Below, in pieces: positions 26,827 to 35,231 of a stretch of DNA of 64,000 nt (within the stretch, counting starts at the first letter, position 1; every line of letters starts with the position of its first letter). The DNA comes from Rhodocyclales bacterium (GTDB lineage: Bacteria > Pseudomonadota > Gammaproteobacteria > Burkholderiales > Rhodocyclaceae): assembly GCA_026399475.1 (NCBI GenBank), contig JAPLQY010000023.1, positions 62,001 to 126,000 on the forward strand, in the 5' to 3' direction. Below the pieces are notes generated by a model. That model was not told the origin of the DNA, did no database searches, and was given only the letters and a program-made list of their open reading frames with translations. The position numbers and the translations under genes were made by a program.

Positions 26827-29067
26827 ATGCGCTTCCACTTTCCCATCATCATCATCGACGAGGACTTCCGTTCCGAAAATGCTTCGGGGCTGGGCATCCG
26901 CGCGCTGGCGGACGCCATCGAAAAAGAAGGCATGGACGTGCTGGGCGTGACCAGTTACGGTGACTTGAGCTCATTTGCCCAGCAGCAGAGCCGGGCGTCG
27001 GCGTTCATCCTCTCCGTCGACGACGAGGAACTGGCCAACCGGGAAAAGGAAACCATCGCCGAACTGCGTGCCTTTGTCGTGGAAATTCGCTACAAGAACG
27101 CCGAGATCCCGATCTTCCTGCATGGCGAAACGCGCACCAGCCGCCATATCCCGAACGACATCCTGCGCGAACTGCACGGCTTCATCCACATGTTCGAGGA
27201 CACGCCGGAATTCATCGCCCGCCATGTGGTGCGCGAGGCCAGGACCTATCTCGATTCATTGCCGCCGCCGTTCTTTCGCGCGCTGGTGCACTACGCCGCA
27301 GACGGCTCGTATTCATGGCACTGTCCCGGCCACTCGGGCGGCGTGGCCTTCCTCAAGAGCCCGGTGGGCCAGATGTTTCACCAGTTCTTCGGCGAGAACA
27401 TGCTGCGTGCCGATGTCTGCAATGCGGTCGAAGAACTCGGCCAGTTGCTCGACCACACCGGCCCGGTGGCGGCTTCGGAGCGCAATGCGGCGCGCATTTT
27501 CAATGCCGACCACCTGTTCTTCGTCACCAACGGCACCTCGACCTCGAACAAGATCGTCTGGCACTCCACGGTGGCGCCCGGAGATATCGTGGTGGTTGAT
27601 CGCAACTGCCACAAGTCGATACTCCACGCCATCATGATGACCGGCGCGATCCCCGTGTTCCTGATGCCGACGCGCAACAACTACGGCATCATCGGGCCGA
27701 TCCCGAAAGAGGAATTCCGCTGGAAGAACATCCAGAAGAAGATCGCCGCCCACCCCTTCGCCACCGACAAGGACGCCAAGCCGCGCGTGCTGACCATTAC
27801 CCAGAGCACCTACGACGGCATCCTTTACAACGTCGAGGAAATCAAGGAGATGCTCGACGGCAAGATCGATACCCTGCATTTCGACGAGGCCTGGCTGCCG
27901 CACGCCGCCTTCCATGATTTTTACGGCGACTACCACGCGATCGGCGCTGACCGGCCGCGCTGCAAGGAGTCGATGGTGTTCTCCACGCAGTCGACGCACA
28001 AGCTGCTGGCCGGCCTCTCGCAGGCCTCGCAGATCCTGGTGCAGGACGCCGAGAACAACAAGCTCGACCGCGACGTGTTCAACGAGGCATATTTGATGCA
28101 CACCTCGACTTCGCCACAGTATTCGATCATCGCTTCCTGCGATGTGGCGGCGGCAATGATGGAAGAACCGGGTGGCAAGGCCCTGGTCGAGGAGTCGATT
28201 GGCGAGGCGCTGGATTTTCGCCGCGCCATGCGCAAGGTGGACAAGGAGTGGGGTGCCGACTGGTGGTTCAAGGTCTGGGGTCCGGACGACTTGTCCGAGG
28301 AAGGCATCGAGGAGCGCGACGCCTGGATGCTCAAGCCCGGCGCGCGCTGGCACGGCTTCGGCAAGCTGGCCAAGGGGTTCAACCTGCTCGATCCGATCAA
28401 GGCCACCATCATTACGCCGGGACTCGATGTCGACGGCGCCTTTTCCGACGATAACGGGATTCCCGCGGCGATCGTTACCAAGTACCTTGCCGAACACGGA
28501 GTGATCGTCGAGAAGTGCGGCCTCTATTCCTTCTTCATCATGTTCACCATCGGCATCACCAAGGGTCGCTGGAACACCCTGGTCACCGCCCTGCAGCAGT
28601 TCAAGGACGACTATGACAGGAACCATCCGTTGTGGAAGGTGCTGCCCGAGTTCGTGCTCAAGCATCCGCGCTACGAGCGGGTCGGCCTCAAGGATTTGTG
28701 CACCCAGATTCACGAGGTGTACAAGGCCAGGGACATCGCCCGCCTGACCACCAAGATGTATCTGTCGCCCATGGTGCCGGCCATGCGTCCGGCGGATGCT
28801 TTTGCCAAAATGGCGCATCGCGAGATCGACCGCGTCTCCATCGACGAACTCGAGAACCGCGTCACCGCGGTGCTGCTGACGCCTTATCCGCCTGGGATTC
28901 CGCTGCTGATTCCGGGTGAGCGCTTCAATGCCACCATCGTGCGCTACCTGAAGTTCGCCCGCGAGTTCAACGAGAAATTCCCCGGCTTCGAGACCGACAT
29001 TCACGGTCTGGTGAAGGATGCCAGCAACGGCACCGTGCGCTACTACGTGGACTGCGTGACGAACTGA
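26827..29067 (+). CDS. Orn/Lys/Arg decarboxylase, biodegradative type
   Basis: 746 residues, PLP fold type I, of the large inducible arginine/lysine/ornithine decarboxylase family. The N-terminal ~130 residues are the response-regulator-like wing domain (FHFPIIIIDEDFRSENASGL). The PLP core has DGSYSWHCPGHSGGVAFLKS, FVTNGTSTSNKIVWH, DRNCHKSILHA, LHFDEAWLPHAAFHDFYG, and the lysine in FSTQSTHKLLAGLSQAS. The C-terminal domain has LTPYPPGIPLLIPGER. It makes a polyamine or cadaverine from a basic amino acid; the exact substrate cannot be fixed by eye. Its ribosome-binding site touches the preceding heptamer hairpin, so translation may be structure-controlled. Confidence 0.9.
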   Translation: MRFHFPIIIIDEDFRSENASGLGIRALADAIEKEGMDVLGVTSYGDLSSFAQQQSRASAFILSVDDEELANREKETIAELRAFVVEIRYKNAEIPIFLHGETRTSRHIPNDILRELHGFIHMFEDTPEFIARHVVREARTYLDSLPPPFFRALVHYAADGSYSWHCPGHSGGVAFLKSPVGQMFHQFFGENMLRADVCNAVEELGQLLDHTGPVAASERNAARIFNADHLFFVTNGTSTSNKIVWHSTVAPGDIVVVDRNCHKSILHAIMMTGAIPVFLMPTRNNYGIIGPIPKEEFRWKNIQKKIAAHPFATDKDAKPRVLTITQSTYDGILYNVEEIKEMLDGKIDTLHFDEAWLPHAAFHDFYGDYHAIGADRPRCKESMVFSTQSTHKLLAGLSQASQILVQDAENNKLDRDVFNEAYLMHTSTSPQYSIIASCDVAAAMMEEPGGKALVEESIGEALDFRRAMRKVDKEWGADWWFKVWGPDDLSEEGIEERDAWMLKPGARWHGFGKLAKGFNLLDPIKATIITPGLDVDGAFSDDNGIPAAIVTKYLAEHGVIVEKCGLYSFFIMFTIGITKGRWNTLVTALQQFKDDYDRNHPLWKVLPEFVLKHPRYERVGLKDLCTQIHEVYKARDIARLTTKMYLSPMVPAMRPADAFAKMAHREIDRVSIDELENRVTAVLLTPYPPGIPLLIPGERFNATIVRYLKFAREFNEKFPGFETDIHGLVKDASNGTVRYYVDCVTN

Positions 29068-29069
29068 AA

Positions 29070-29093
29070 CCCGCAGTCACCTGACACTGCGGG
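29070..29093 (+). terminator. Hairpin after the decarboxylase gene
   Basis: CCCGCAGT-N8-ACTGCGGG directly after the stop at 29067. The 8-base arms are perfect but no U-tract follows, so termination would be imperfect or factor-dependent. Confidence 0.45.
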
Positions 29094-29119
29094 CGCTACC
29101 GCCCGCTCGGAACGACAGG

Positions 29120-29542
29120 CTAAGACAGTTTCGGCAGACTGTCTTCTTGCTGGTCAGAAGGAAGGCTATCACCGGAAAGATCAAGCTTCCCAAGGAGTGC
29201 ACGCAGCCTGTCGAGCTCGGGGTCCTGTATGAAACTCATGCCAAGGCGGAAACTGCCCCGGAATGGCATTGATGACATAACAACCGACTTCAGCTTGACG
29301 ATTCTTTGCGGGATGCCATCGATTGGCGGTGGAAGCAACAGCAGGGTCAGTACGGTATGAATCTTTTCGTCCGTGTCGCTCTGTAGCGATGTTCCGTTCA
29401 TCGACAGGTCGAGCGTCAGGGTTTTAAAAATCGGTTTGCCGGGCGAACCGTCGAACACGATCGACGCTTTCCAGCGAGTGCGATAGCGCTTGGCTTCCCT
29501 TCGCGGGCTCTGGAAGTCTTCCCATGCATCTGAAGTAGGCAT
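29120..29542 (-). CDS. PilZ domain protein
   Basis: 140 residues. The PilZ signature is present: the RxxxR-type motif RREAKRYRTRW at about residues 14-24 and the D/NxSxxG motif LDLSMNGTSLQ at about 44-54. Such proteins bind cyclic di-GMP and control motility, exopolysaccharide or other outputs, and usually act in the cytoplasm. The rest fits a small beta barrel. The C-terminal tail is acidic and not conserved. It is isolated between the decarboxylase (convergent) and a 229-base gap (29543-29771) in which I see only one short hairpin (GCCGGG/CCCGGC, near 29640). Its partner is not evident; the HD-GYP protein in this window is the only visible c-di-GMP enzyme. Confidence 0.8.
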   Translation of the reverse strand: MPTSDAWEDFQSPRREAKRYRTRWKASIVFDGSPGKPIFKTLTLDLSMNGTSLQSDTDEKIHTVLTLLLLPPPIDGIPQRIVKLKSVVMSSMPFRGSFRLGMSFIQDPELDRLRALLGKLDLSGDSLPSDQQEDSLPKLS

Positions 29543-29771
29543 GTTCGCGATACTACTGAACTATATGGCCCACTTCAACTTTGTCAGATCCAGCTTGGTA
29601 AACACTTCACGCTTGTAACAACACAGTCGCGTTACCGGGCCGGGGCTTCATCCCGGCAGTGGCTGCGCTTGACCCTGGCCAGCCTGGGTCCTAGAACAAC
29701 AGGCACTCACCGCGGCAGGTAGGGCGCGCAGGATCCATCATATGCCGTCGAACTTACTGATCTCGAGCAGT

Positions 29772-30155
29772 TCAATCCTTGACAATGATCTTGCCACTCA
29801 TCTCCTCATGGCCGGCGCCACAAAAGTTGTCGCACAGGAAGTCATATACCCCGGCTTTTTGCGGTGTCAATCGCACTATGGTTACCTGGCCCGGCGGCAG
29901 GTCGGCCCGGATATCCAGATCGGGGACCCTGAATCCGTGAACAAAATCGCGTGAAGTAAATTCAAGGCGGGCAGGCTCTCCCGCCTTGAGAACAATTTCA
30001 GCCGGTGTATAGGAAAACCGTTGCGCCACGATCTTGATGACGCGTTCTTTCACTGGCAGCGAAGCCGCACTGTGTGCGACTCCGATAGTCACCAATCCAA
30101 TTGCCGCCAAGCAAACTGTAGCAAATTTCCAGTTCCCGCATTTCCGCAGATTCAT
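29772..30155 (-). CDS. Exported single-domain cupredoxin with CuA-type ligands
   Basis: 127 residues. An N-terminal hydrophobic segment (FATVCLAAIGLVTIGVAHSA) directs export or membrane anchoring. The mature cupredoxin has the copper-site sequence LCDNFCGAGHEEMSG, i.e. C-x3-C-x3-H-x2-M, with an upstream His in RDFVHGF. This is the binuclear CuA ligand set known from cytochrome c oxidase subunit II, here without the rest of that subunit. It starts three bases after the metallophosphoesterase stop, so the two are co-transcribed and probably under the ECF sigma factor encoded opposite. It may carry electrons or buffer copper. Confidence 0.85.
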   Translation of the reverse strand: MNLRKCGNWKFATVCLAAIGLVTIGVAHSAASLPVKERVIKIVAQRFSYTPAEIVLKAGEPARLEFTSRDFVHGFRVPDLDIRADLPPGQVTIVRLTPQKAGVYDFLCDNFCGAGHEEMSGKIIVKD

Positions 30156-30158
30156 GAA

Positions 30159-31061
30159 CTAGCCCCGAGTTACCGGAAATTCAGTGATCTTGAGCCGGGG
30201 CGGTTTCGCTTCCGCTTCTACCTCTCGAAATCCGAGGCCGGCAAACGGCGCATCGGGGTTCCATGGCAGCGGCGTCCGCTTGTCTTGTGATCCCGGGGCC
30301 GGCAGCGGAAATATCAGCGACTTGGCGGAGTGATGCGCAATGTGTCCGGTCTGATGATGGTTTTCCTGGTGGATATGACCATAGAACACCGTCACGTTCG
30401 GGTATTGAATAAGGATCTGGATTGCCTTGGCGCCATCGCGTGTGGCCCAATCCCACTTCGGCACCAGGTCGAACAGGGGGCGATGGGTAAAGATCACGAT
30501 ACGTGCGTCCTTTGCCTGCCGGGCCAGATCCGCGCTGAGCCAGTCAAGCTGGGCGGCGCCAATGCTTGCACCGGGATCGGAAACGTTGTCCAGCGTGACG
30601 AAATGAACGCCCTTGTGATCGAACGAGTAATGCGTCTTGCCGAAAAATTCCTTGAAGGCAGCGCCGTTATCCAGGGAGGCGTCATGCTCTCCCGGAATGA
30701 ATCGCACATTCTTTACCTTGAGCTCGCTTGCGATGTCGCGAAACTCCGCCAGACGTTTGCGGCGCTCCATCGGGTCGTCGGTGGTGTGCGTCAAATCCCC
30801 GGTGAAGATGATGAACTCAGGCTGCGACTCCAGCCCATTTACTGTAGCCACCGCCTTGCGCAAGGTGTTGCCGGCCTCGGGATTGGCCGGCCCCTGGTAT
30901 CCCCAATGGATGTCGGAGAGTTGGACGAAATAGAAGTCATCGTAGGCTGTGGCAACAGCATTGCCACCTGCTTCGGCTTGAGCGAGTCGGCTAAGTCCCG
31001 ACAGGAAGACAGCACCTCCGCCCATGGCGGAAAGCTTCATGAAATTACGACGATTGATCAT
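30159..31061 (-). CDS. Tat-exported calcineurin-like metallophosphoesterase
   Basis: 300 residues. The start at 31061 has an AGGAG site and gives a twin-arginine signal (INRRNFMKLSAMGGGAVFL), so it is folded before export to the periplasm. Metal-binding motifs in order: LSDIHWG (DxH), IIFTGDLTHT (GD), PGEHDAS (GNHD variant with Glu for Asn), IVIFTHRPLF, and YGHIHQENHHQ (GHxH). The Asn-to-Glu change in the GNHD motif is unusual and may alter the metal site. The open frame extends to 31298, but a promoter-like signal at 31128-31153 falls inside that extension. It leads an operon with the cupredoxin gene. Substrate unknown. Confidence 0.88.
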   Translation of the reverse strand: MINRRNFMKLSAMGGGAVFLSGLSRLAQAEAGGNAVATAYDDFYFVQLSDIHWGYQGPANPEAGNTLRKAVATVNGLESQPEFIIFTGDLTHTTDDPMERRKRLAEFRDIASELKVKNVRFIPGEHDASLDNGAAFKEFFGKTHYSFDHKGVHFVTLDNVSDPGASIGAAQLDWLSADLARQAKDARIVIFTHRPLFDLVPKWDWATRDGAKAIQILIQYPNVTVFYGHIHQENHHQTGHIAHHSAKSLIFPLPAPGSQDKRTPLPWNPDAPFAGLGFREVEAEAKPPRLKITEFPVTRG

Positions 31062-31127
31062 CTGATGCTCCTTGGGTTGAGTGAATGGGCGGACCACGAC
31101 CGTGTTTCTTTGCCCGTACCAGGCATT

Positions 31128-31153
31128 ACCGGCGAAACGAGGAAAGTATTCCC
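31128..31153 (-). promoter_or_regulatory. ECF-type promoter candidate for the metallophosphoesterase-cupredoxin operon
   Basis: On the minus strand, GGGAATA (31153-31147) and CGGT (31131-31128) are separated by 15 bases, the same two blocks at the same spacing as in front of the sigma gene. The start codon lies about 66 bases downstream. A shared pattern on both sides of an ECF gene is what positive autoregulation predicts. Confidence 0.55.
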
Positions 31154-31264
31154 GGATTGGAAAATTGACGTTCGGCGGCGGCTGGTTCGCCAACCGGGCC
31201 TTCAAATAGTCAATGATGTCGCCGCGATCTATTAGACTCGGCACTGAAAACCCATTTTCTGGCC

Positions 31265-31290
31265 GGGAATAATCTGCTGACTGATTCGGT
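31265..31290 (+). promoter_or_regulatory. ECF-type promoter candidate for the sigma/anti-sigma operon
   Basis: GGGAATA (31265-31271) and CGGT (31287-31290), separated by 15 bases, 22 bases before the sigma start codon. GGAAT/CGT-like blocks with this spacing are typical of ECF promoters. The same arrangement recurs, inverted, at 31128-31153. Confidence 0.55.
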
Positions 31291-31311
31291 CTACCCATTC
31301 AAGAGGGCAGC

Positions 31312-31854
31312 TTGATACAACAGGCACGAGAGTTTGAGTCGGTCGCGATGACCTACCTCAATGCCGCCTACAACCTTGCAAGGTGGCTAGTGAGGGATGA
31401 GCACGTTGCACAGGACATGGTGCAGGAGGCATATTTGCGTGCGCTCAAGTATCGCGAAAGTTTTCGTGGCGGGGACATGCGGCCCTGGCTTTTGAGTATC
31501 GTCCGCAATACTTGCTACACATGGCTGGAGCAACACCGACAGCGGGAAGATGACGTAGAGTTCGACGAAGATCGCGACAGCGGGAACTGCGAGATGATCT
31601 TTGAGCAGACGGAGAGCAATCCCGAGGCGTTGGTCATGCGCAAACAGGAGAGCATGCGCTTGAACCAGTCGATCAACGCTTTGCCATCGACGTTTCGTGA
31701 AGTGTTGATCCTGCGTGAACTGGAGGAGCTGTCTTATGAAGATATTGCTGTCGTGGTGGCTATTCCCGTGGGGACCGTAATGTCCCGGCTGTCCCGGGCG
31801 CGAGCGATGTTGCGCGTAGCCCTGAAACACCAGGTCAGCAGGGAGGTCGTCTGA
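31312..31854 (+). CDS. ECF-family RNA polymerase sigma factor
   Basis: 180 residues from a TTG start at 31312, preceded by AGAGGG; an ATG at 31348 would cut the start of region 2. Region 2 is clear (YNLARWLVRDEHVAQDMVQE, AYLRALKYRESFRGG), including the core-binding Asp/Glu run. Region 4 ends the protein (LPSTFREVLILRELEELSYE, VAIPVGTVMSRLSRARAML). A moderately acidic linker separates them. It overlaps the anti-sigma gene by one base, so it is co-translated with its probable inhibitor. The inducing signal is unknown; the divergent operon it seems to control encodes exported metal enzymes. Confidence 0.92.
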   Translation: MIQQAREFESVAMTYLNAAYNLARWLVRDEHVAQDMVQEAYLRALKYRESFRGGDMRPWLLSIVRNTCYTWLEQHRQREDDVEFDEDRDSGNCEMIFEQTESNPEALVMRKQESMRLNQSINALPSTFREVLILRELEELSYEDIAVVVAIPVGTVMSRLSRARAMLRVALKHQVSREVV

Positions 31855-32531
31855 TGGAAACTCGAGAAGATCGCGGATTGGGCGACAGAATCAGAAAGAA
31901 TGCGGACTATTTCGATGCGCCGCAAGGTCTGCGTGATCGCGTCGATCTGCTGCTCACTCCAGCTCGTTCAAAGCCTGCACCAGGTGGAGTCGGTCGATGG
32001 TTGGAGTGGCAACGATGGTGGGGAATGGGCGCCGCCTTTGCAATGGGAGTTCTGTTGAGTGTGGCTGTTTCATCCCTGCACGTGCTGCCGGAATCCGGAG
32101 ATCCCCTGGTTGGGCAAGTGGTCGATAGCCATGTGCGGTCCTTGATGGTCGCCCATCTGTCAGACGTCGCCTCGTCCGACCAGCACACGGTCAAGCCCTG
32201 GCTGAGCCGCCAGCTGGATTTTTCGCCGCCGGTCCGGGACCTGACGGCTGATGGATTTCCGCTTGTTGGCGGCCGCATGGATTACATCGATCACCGCGCT
32301 GTTGCCGCCCTGGTGTACCAACGACAAGCGCATACCATCAACGTGTTCGTCTGGCCGCTTGGTGGCAAGTCTTCAGGTCCTTCCGCATCAACTGCGCGCC
32401 AGGGATTCAACATTAAATCCTGGGATATGGATGGAATGCAATTCTGGGCGGTATCGGATCTCCAATCGATCGAGCTTGAAAGATTTGCCTTGCTTTTGAG
32501 AGGACAGCCCGGGCTACGGCGACTTCCTTGA
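31854..32531 (+). CDS. Probable transmembrane anti-sigma factor
   Basis: 225 residues. The N-terminal ~45 residues are charged and cytoplasmic (DRIRKNADYFDAPQGLRDRV), followed by one membrane segment (WGMGAAFAMGVLLSVAVSSL, about residues 56-75) and a ~150-residue periplasmic domain. The start overlaps the sigma stop by one base. No cysteine or zinc-finger motif is present at the N-terminus, unlike ZAS anti-sigmas, so it may belong to another class. The periplasmic part (RDLTADGFPLVGGRMDYIDH, AALVYQRQAHTINVFVWP) resembles sensor domains of related anti-sigma factors by eye. Role assigned mainly from topology and coupling. Confidence 0.8.
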   Translation: METREDRGLGDRIRKNADYFDAPQGLRDRVDLLLTPARSKPAPGGVGRWLEWQRWWGMGAAFAMGVLLSVAVSSLHVLPESGDPLVGQVVDSHVRSLMVAHLSDVASSDQHTVKPWLSRQLDFSPPVRDLTADGFPLVGGRMDYIDHRAVAALVYQRQAHTINVFVWPLGGKSSGPSASTARQGFNIKSWDMDGMQFWAVSDLQSIELERFALLLRGQPGLRRLP

Positions 32532-32662
32532 TTTCGTTAGCCGCAAGCGTCCCCTTTTGGGGAAAGTTTCCATGGTTCGGCCGGATCCGTCGGAGCCGAT
32601 GGCCAGCCCGGCAGCGGCAGATTGGCGGGGCCTGTTCGTGCCGTTTGCGCCTGACTGCGGCG

Positions 32663-33262
32663 CTACATGTGCAGAAAGCCCATCACCCCGAACCCTACGC
32701 CGATTCCGGCGGCAGCGAAGACACCGTACAGCAGCCATTTCTTGCGCGTCAGCAGGGCGATGGCGGAGAGCGCAATGGCGACCTGCAGCAGCGTGGTCGA
32801 TAGCGCCCAGCGCCCGTGCACGTGCATTTCCATTTCGCTCTTCTTGTCCGCTGCTTTCGCAGCGACTTCGAGCTTGTCGGCGTCGGCCTTGATGTCGACT
32901 TTTTCCTTCTTGTAGCGCTCGATTTCCTGCTTGAAGCGCTCGCGATCCTCGCCGCGGGTGAGCGTCACGGACAACTCGGCCAGATTCTGCTTGTTGCTCT
33001 TGGCCTGGTAATAGTTCCACTGGTTGGAGGCCGCCGTCTTCTGGATCGCGGCCTCGTTCTTGTAAAGCAGGGCGGCGTTCTGGGTGTGCCCGGCCTCGTA
33101 GCCGCCCACCGCGCCCAGCGTGGAAAGTATGGCCGTGGTGACGGCGATCCGGGAAACGAAGCTGTCGCCCTCGCCGTGCTTGTCACCATGCCCGCCGCCT
33201 TGCGCGGCATGCTCGATGGCGTGGTCGTGGGGGCCATGTACATGAAAGTGTCCGCCGGACAT
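32663..33262 (-). CDS. DUF4337-type membrane protein with His-rich N-terminus
   Basis: 199 residues. A His-rich start (MSGGHFHVHGPHDHAIEHAA) precedes one helix (VSRIAVTTAILSTLGAVGGY), a charged ~85-residue helical region (NQWNYYQAKSNKQNLAEL, FKQEIERYKKEKVDIKADA), and two C-terminal membrane segments. This matches DUF4337 proteins. The His-rich tail could bind metal but this is not known. It follows folA by a short gap and ends before a 131-base region (32532-32662) in which nothing further is seen. Confidence 0.8.
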   Translation of the reverse strand: MSGGHFHVHGPHDHAIEHAAQGGGHGDKHGEGDSFVSRIAVTTAILSTLGAVGGYEAGHTQNAALLYKNEAAIQKTAASNQWNYYQAKSNKQNLAELSVTLTRGEDRERFKQEIERYKKEKVDIKADADKLEVAAKAADKKSEMEMHVHGRWALSTTLLQVAIALSAIALLTRKKWLLYGVFAAAGIGVGFGVMGFLHM

Positions 33263-33273
33263 CGTGGTTCTCC

Positions 33274-33768
33274 TCAGGTTCGCTGGTAAGTGACGAACGC
33301 ATAGCCGAAGCCCGCTTCGTCAAGATGCGTTTCGCGCGCGGTTTCCCGCCATTGATGAGGGTCGATGACGGGGAAACGGGTGTCGCCCTCGAAGGTGGCG
33401 TCGATCTCGGTCAATTGCAAGTGGCCTGCCAGCGGTAGTGCGGCGGCATACAGTTCGGCGCCGCCGATGACGAAGGCTTCGCCGCCCTCCGCCGCAGAGA
33501 TCGCAGCAGGCAGGGAAACCACGACCGTGGCGCCCGCGGCGTGGTAGCTGCCGTTGCGGGTAACGACGATGTTGCGACGGCCGGGCAGGGGACGAAAATT
33601 GGCCGGCAGCGATTCCCATGTCTTGCGCCCCATGATTACGGTGTGTCCCGATGTAAGCGCCTTGAAGTGCTTGAGGTCCGCCGGCAGGTGCCAGGGCAGG
33701 CGGTTGTCGATGCCGATTACGCCATTTCGGGCTACGGCGGCGATCAGGGTGAGTACGGGTCTTGGCAC
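33274..33768 (-). CDS. folA: Dihydrofolate reductase
   Basis: About 164 residues from a GTG start (33768). FolA reduces dihydrofolate to tetrahydrofolate with NADPH and restores the cofactor used up by ThyA. Motifs: VIGIDNRLPWHLPADLKHF (substrate Asp/Met20-type loop), VIMGRKTWESL, and FVIGGAELYAAALPLAGHLQ. The open frame runs back to 33849, but that overlaps the glgA end; the GTG places folA 10 bases after the glgA stop. thyA, usually its neighbour, is 14.5 kb away, with the glycogen block in between. Confidence 0.94.
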   Translation of the reverse strand: MPRPVLTLIAAVARNGVIGIDNRLPWHLPADLKHFKALTSGHTVIMGRKTWESLPANFRPLPGRRNIVVTRNGSYHAAGATVVVSLPAAISAAEGGEAFVIGGAELYAAALPLAGHLQLTEIDATFEGDTRFPVIDPHQWRETARETHLDEAGFGYAFVTYQRT

Positions 33769-33778
33769 CGGGCGTCGC

Positions 33779-35209
33779 TTAGAGGGTTTCGTAGAGATCG
33801 ACGTAGTGACGGGCCGCTTCAGCCCAGCTTGAATCGCGGGCCATGCCATGCTTCTGCAGCAGGCGCCAGCGCCTGGGGTCGTGCCATGCTGCTGCGGCGC
33901 GCTGCAGAGCCTTCAGCAGGGCGGTGCTGGTGGCCGGACCGAAGACAAAGCCGTTGCCATGCTTTTCATCTGCCGCGTCGGTCACGGTATCTGCCAGTCC
34001 GCCGGTGGCTCGCACCACCGGGACGGTGCCATAGCGCAGGCTGTACATCTGGTTGAGGCCGCAGGGTTCGAAGCGCGACGGCATGACGAAAATGTCGGCT
34101 GCCGCCTCGATACGGTGCGCCAGCGCCTCGTCGAAGCCGATGGTCACCGCACATTGGCCGTCATGTTTGCGCGCCAGCGCTGCCCAGGCTTGCTCCATCG
34201 CATGCGAGCCGCTGCCGAGTACGACCAGTTGCGCGGGCAGCTTGAGCACCTGCGGCGCCACCTCGAGCAGCAGGTCGAGCCCTTTCTGTTCGGTCAGGCG
34301 ACTGACCACCGCCAGCAGGGGGAGGTCCCGGCGCTGCTCCAGACCGAGTTCCACTTGCAGTTCCGCCTTGTTGGCCGCCTTGTGCTCCAGGCGACGGGCG
34401 CTGTACGTTCGATAGAGGTGACGGTCGGTGGCCGGGTTCCAGGCCTTGGTGTCGATGCCGTTGAGAATGCCGGACAGGTGTTTCGCACGATGGCGCAGCA
34501 AGCCGGCCATGCCCATGCCTTCGGCGTCGGTCTGGATTTCCCGGGCATAGCTCGGACTCACCGTGCTGATGGCATCGGCATGCTGCAGTCCGGCCTTGAG
34601 AAAGGACAGATAACCGTAGAACTCGACACCCTCCATGCTCCAGGCAGCGTCCGGCAGGCCCAGTTCGAACAGCGACGCGTGATCGAACAAACCCTGGAAC
34701 GCCAGGTTGTGCAGGGTGAACAGCGACTTCGCCTGCGCCCCCGGCAGGTAGTGCAGGTAGGCCGCGGCAAGTCCGGTCTGCCAGTCATGGCAATGGACGA
34801 TGTCGGGCTGCCAGGCGAGCGTGCTCGCTTCCGATCCGATCCAGGCCGCTACGCGCGAGAGCAGCCCGAAGCGCAGATGATTGTCGAGCCAGTCGCGTCC
34901 CTCGGGGCCGAGGTAGGGGTTTCCCGGGCGGTTGAAGTAGGGCGGGTAATCGAGCAGCAGCAGGGGCGTGCCATCGGGTGCGAGGGCTTCCCTCACGGCC
35001 GGGGTGGGCAGCAGGCCGCCGAGCCAGTGAGGTCGTGCTATTTCCTCCGCATCGGGGAAGGCCTGCAGCAGTTCCGGGTAGGCGGGCACCAGCACGCGAA
35101 CGTCAACACCCAGTGCGCGCAGTGCCGCGGGCAGGGCGCCGGCCACGTCACCGAGGCCGCCAGTCTTGACCCAGGGGGCTATTTCCGAAGTCGCGAAAAG
35201 GACCTTCAT
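33779..35209 (-). CDS. glgA: Glycogen synthase (ADP-glucose)
   Basis: 476 residues; E. coli GlgA has 477. A GT5 enzyme that adds glucose from ADP-glucose to the non-reducing ends of alpha-1,4-glucan in the cytoplasm. Evidence: MKVLFATSEIAPWVKTGGLG with the ADP-glucose-binding KTGGL, IVHCHDWQTGLAAAYLHYL, and the C-terminal ADIFVMPSRFEPCGLNQMYS. The start at 35209 is chosen over an in-frame ATG at 35254 because it begins at the family motif. It lies downstream of pgi and just before folA, the last gene of the glycogen run on this strand. Confidence 0.96.
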   Translation of the reverse strand: MKVLFATSEIAPWVKTGGLGDVAGALPAALRALGVDVRVLVPAYPELLQAFPDAEEIARPHWLGGLLPTPAVREALAPDGTPLLLLDYPPYFNRPGNPYLGPEGRDWLDNHLRFGLLSRVAAWIGSEASTLAWQPDIVHCHDWQTGLAAAYLHYLPGAQAKSLFTLHNLAFQGLFDHASLFELGLPDAAWSMEGVEFYGYLSFLKAGLQHADAISTVSPSYAREIQTDAEGMGMAGLLRHRAKHLSGILNGIDTKAWNPATDRHLYRTYSARRLEHKAANKAELQVELGLEQRRDLPLLAVVSRLTEQKGLDLLLEVAPQVLKLPAQLVVLGSGSHAMEQAWAALARKHDGQCAVTIGFDEALAHRIEAAADIFVMPSRFEPCGLNQMYSLRYGTVPVVRATGGLADTVTDAADEKHGNGFVFGPATSTALLKALQRAAAAWHDPRRWRLLQKHGMARDSSWAEAARHYVDLYETL

Positions 35210-35231
35210 CTCGACTGTCCGGAAGGAAGCA

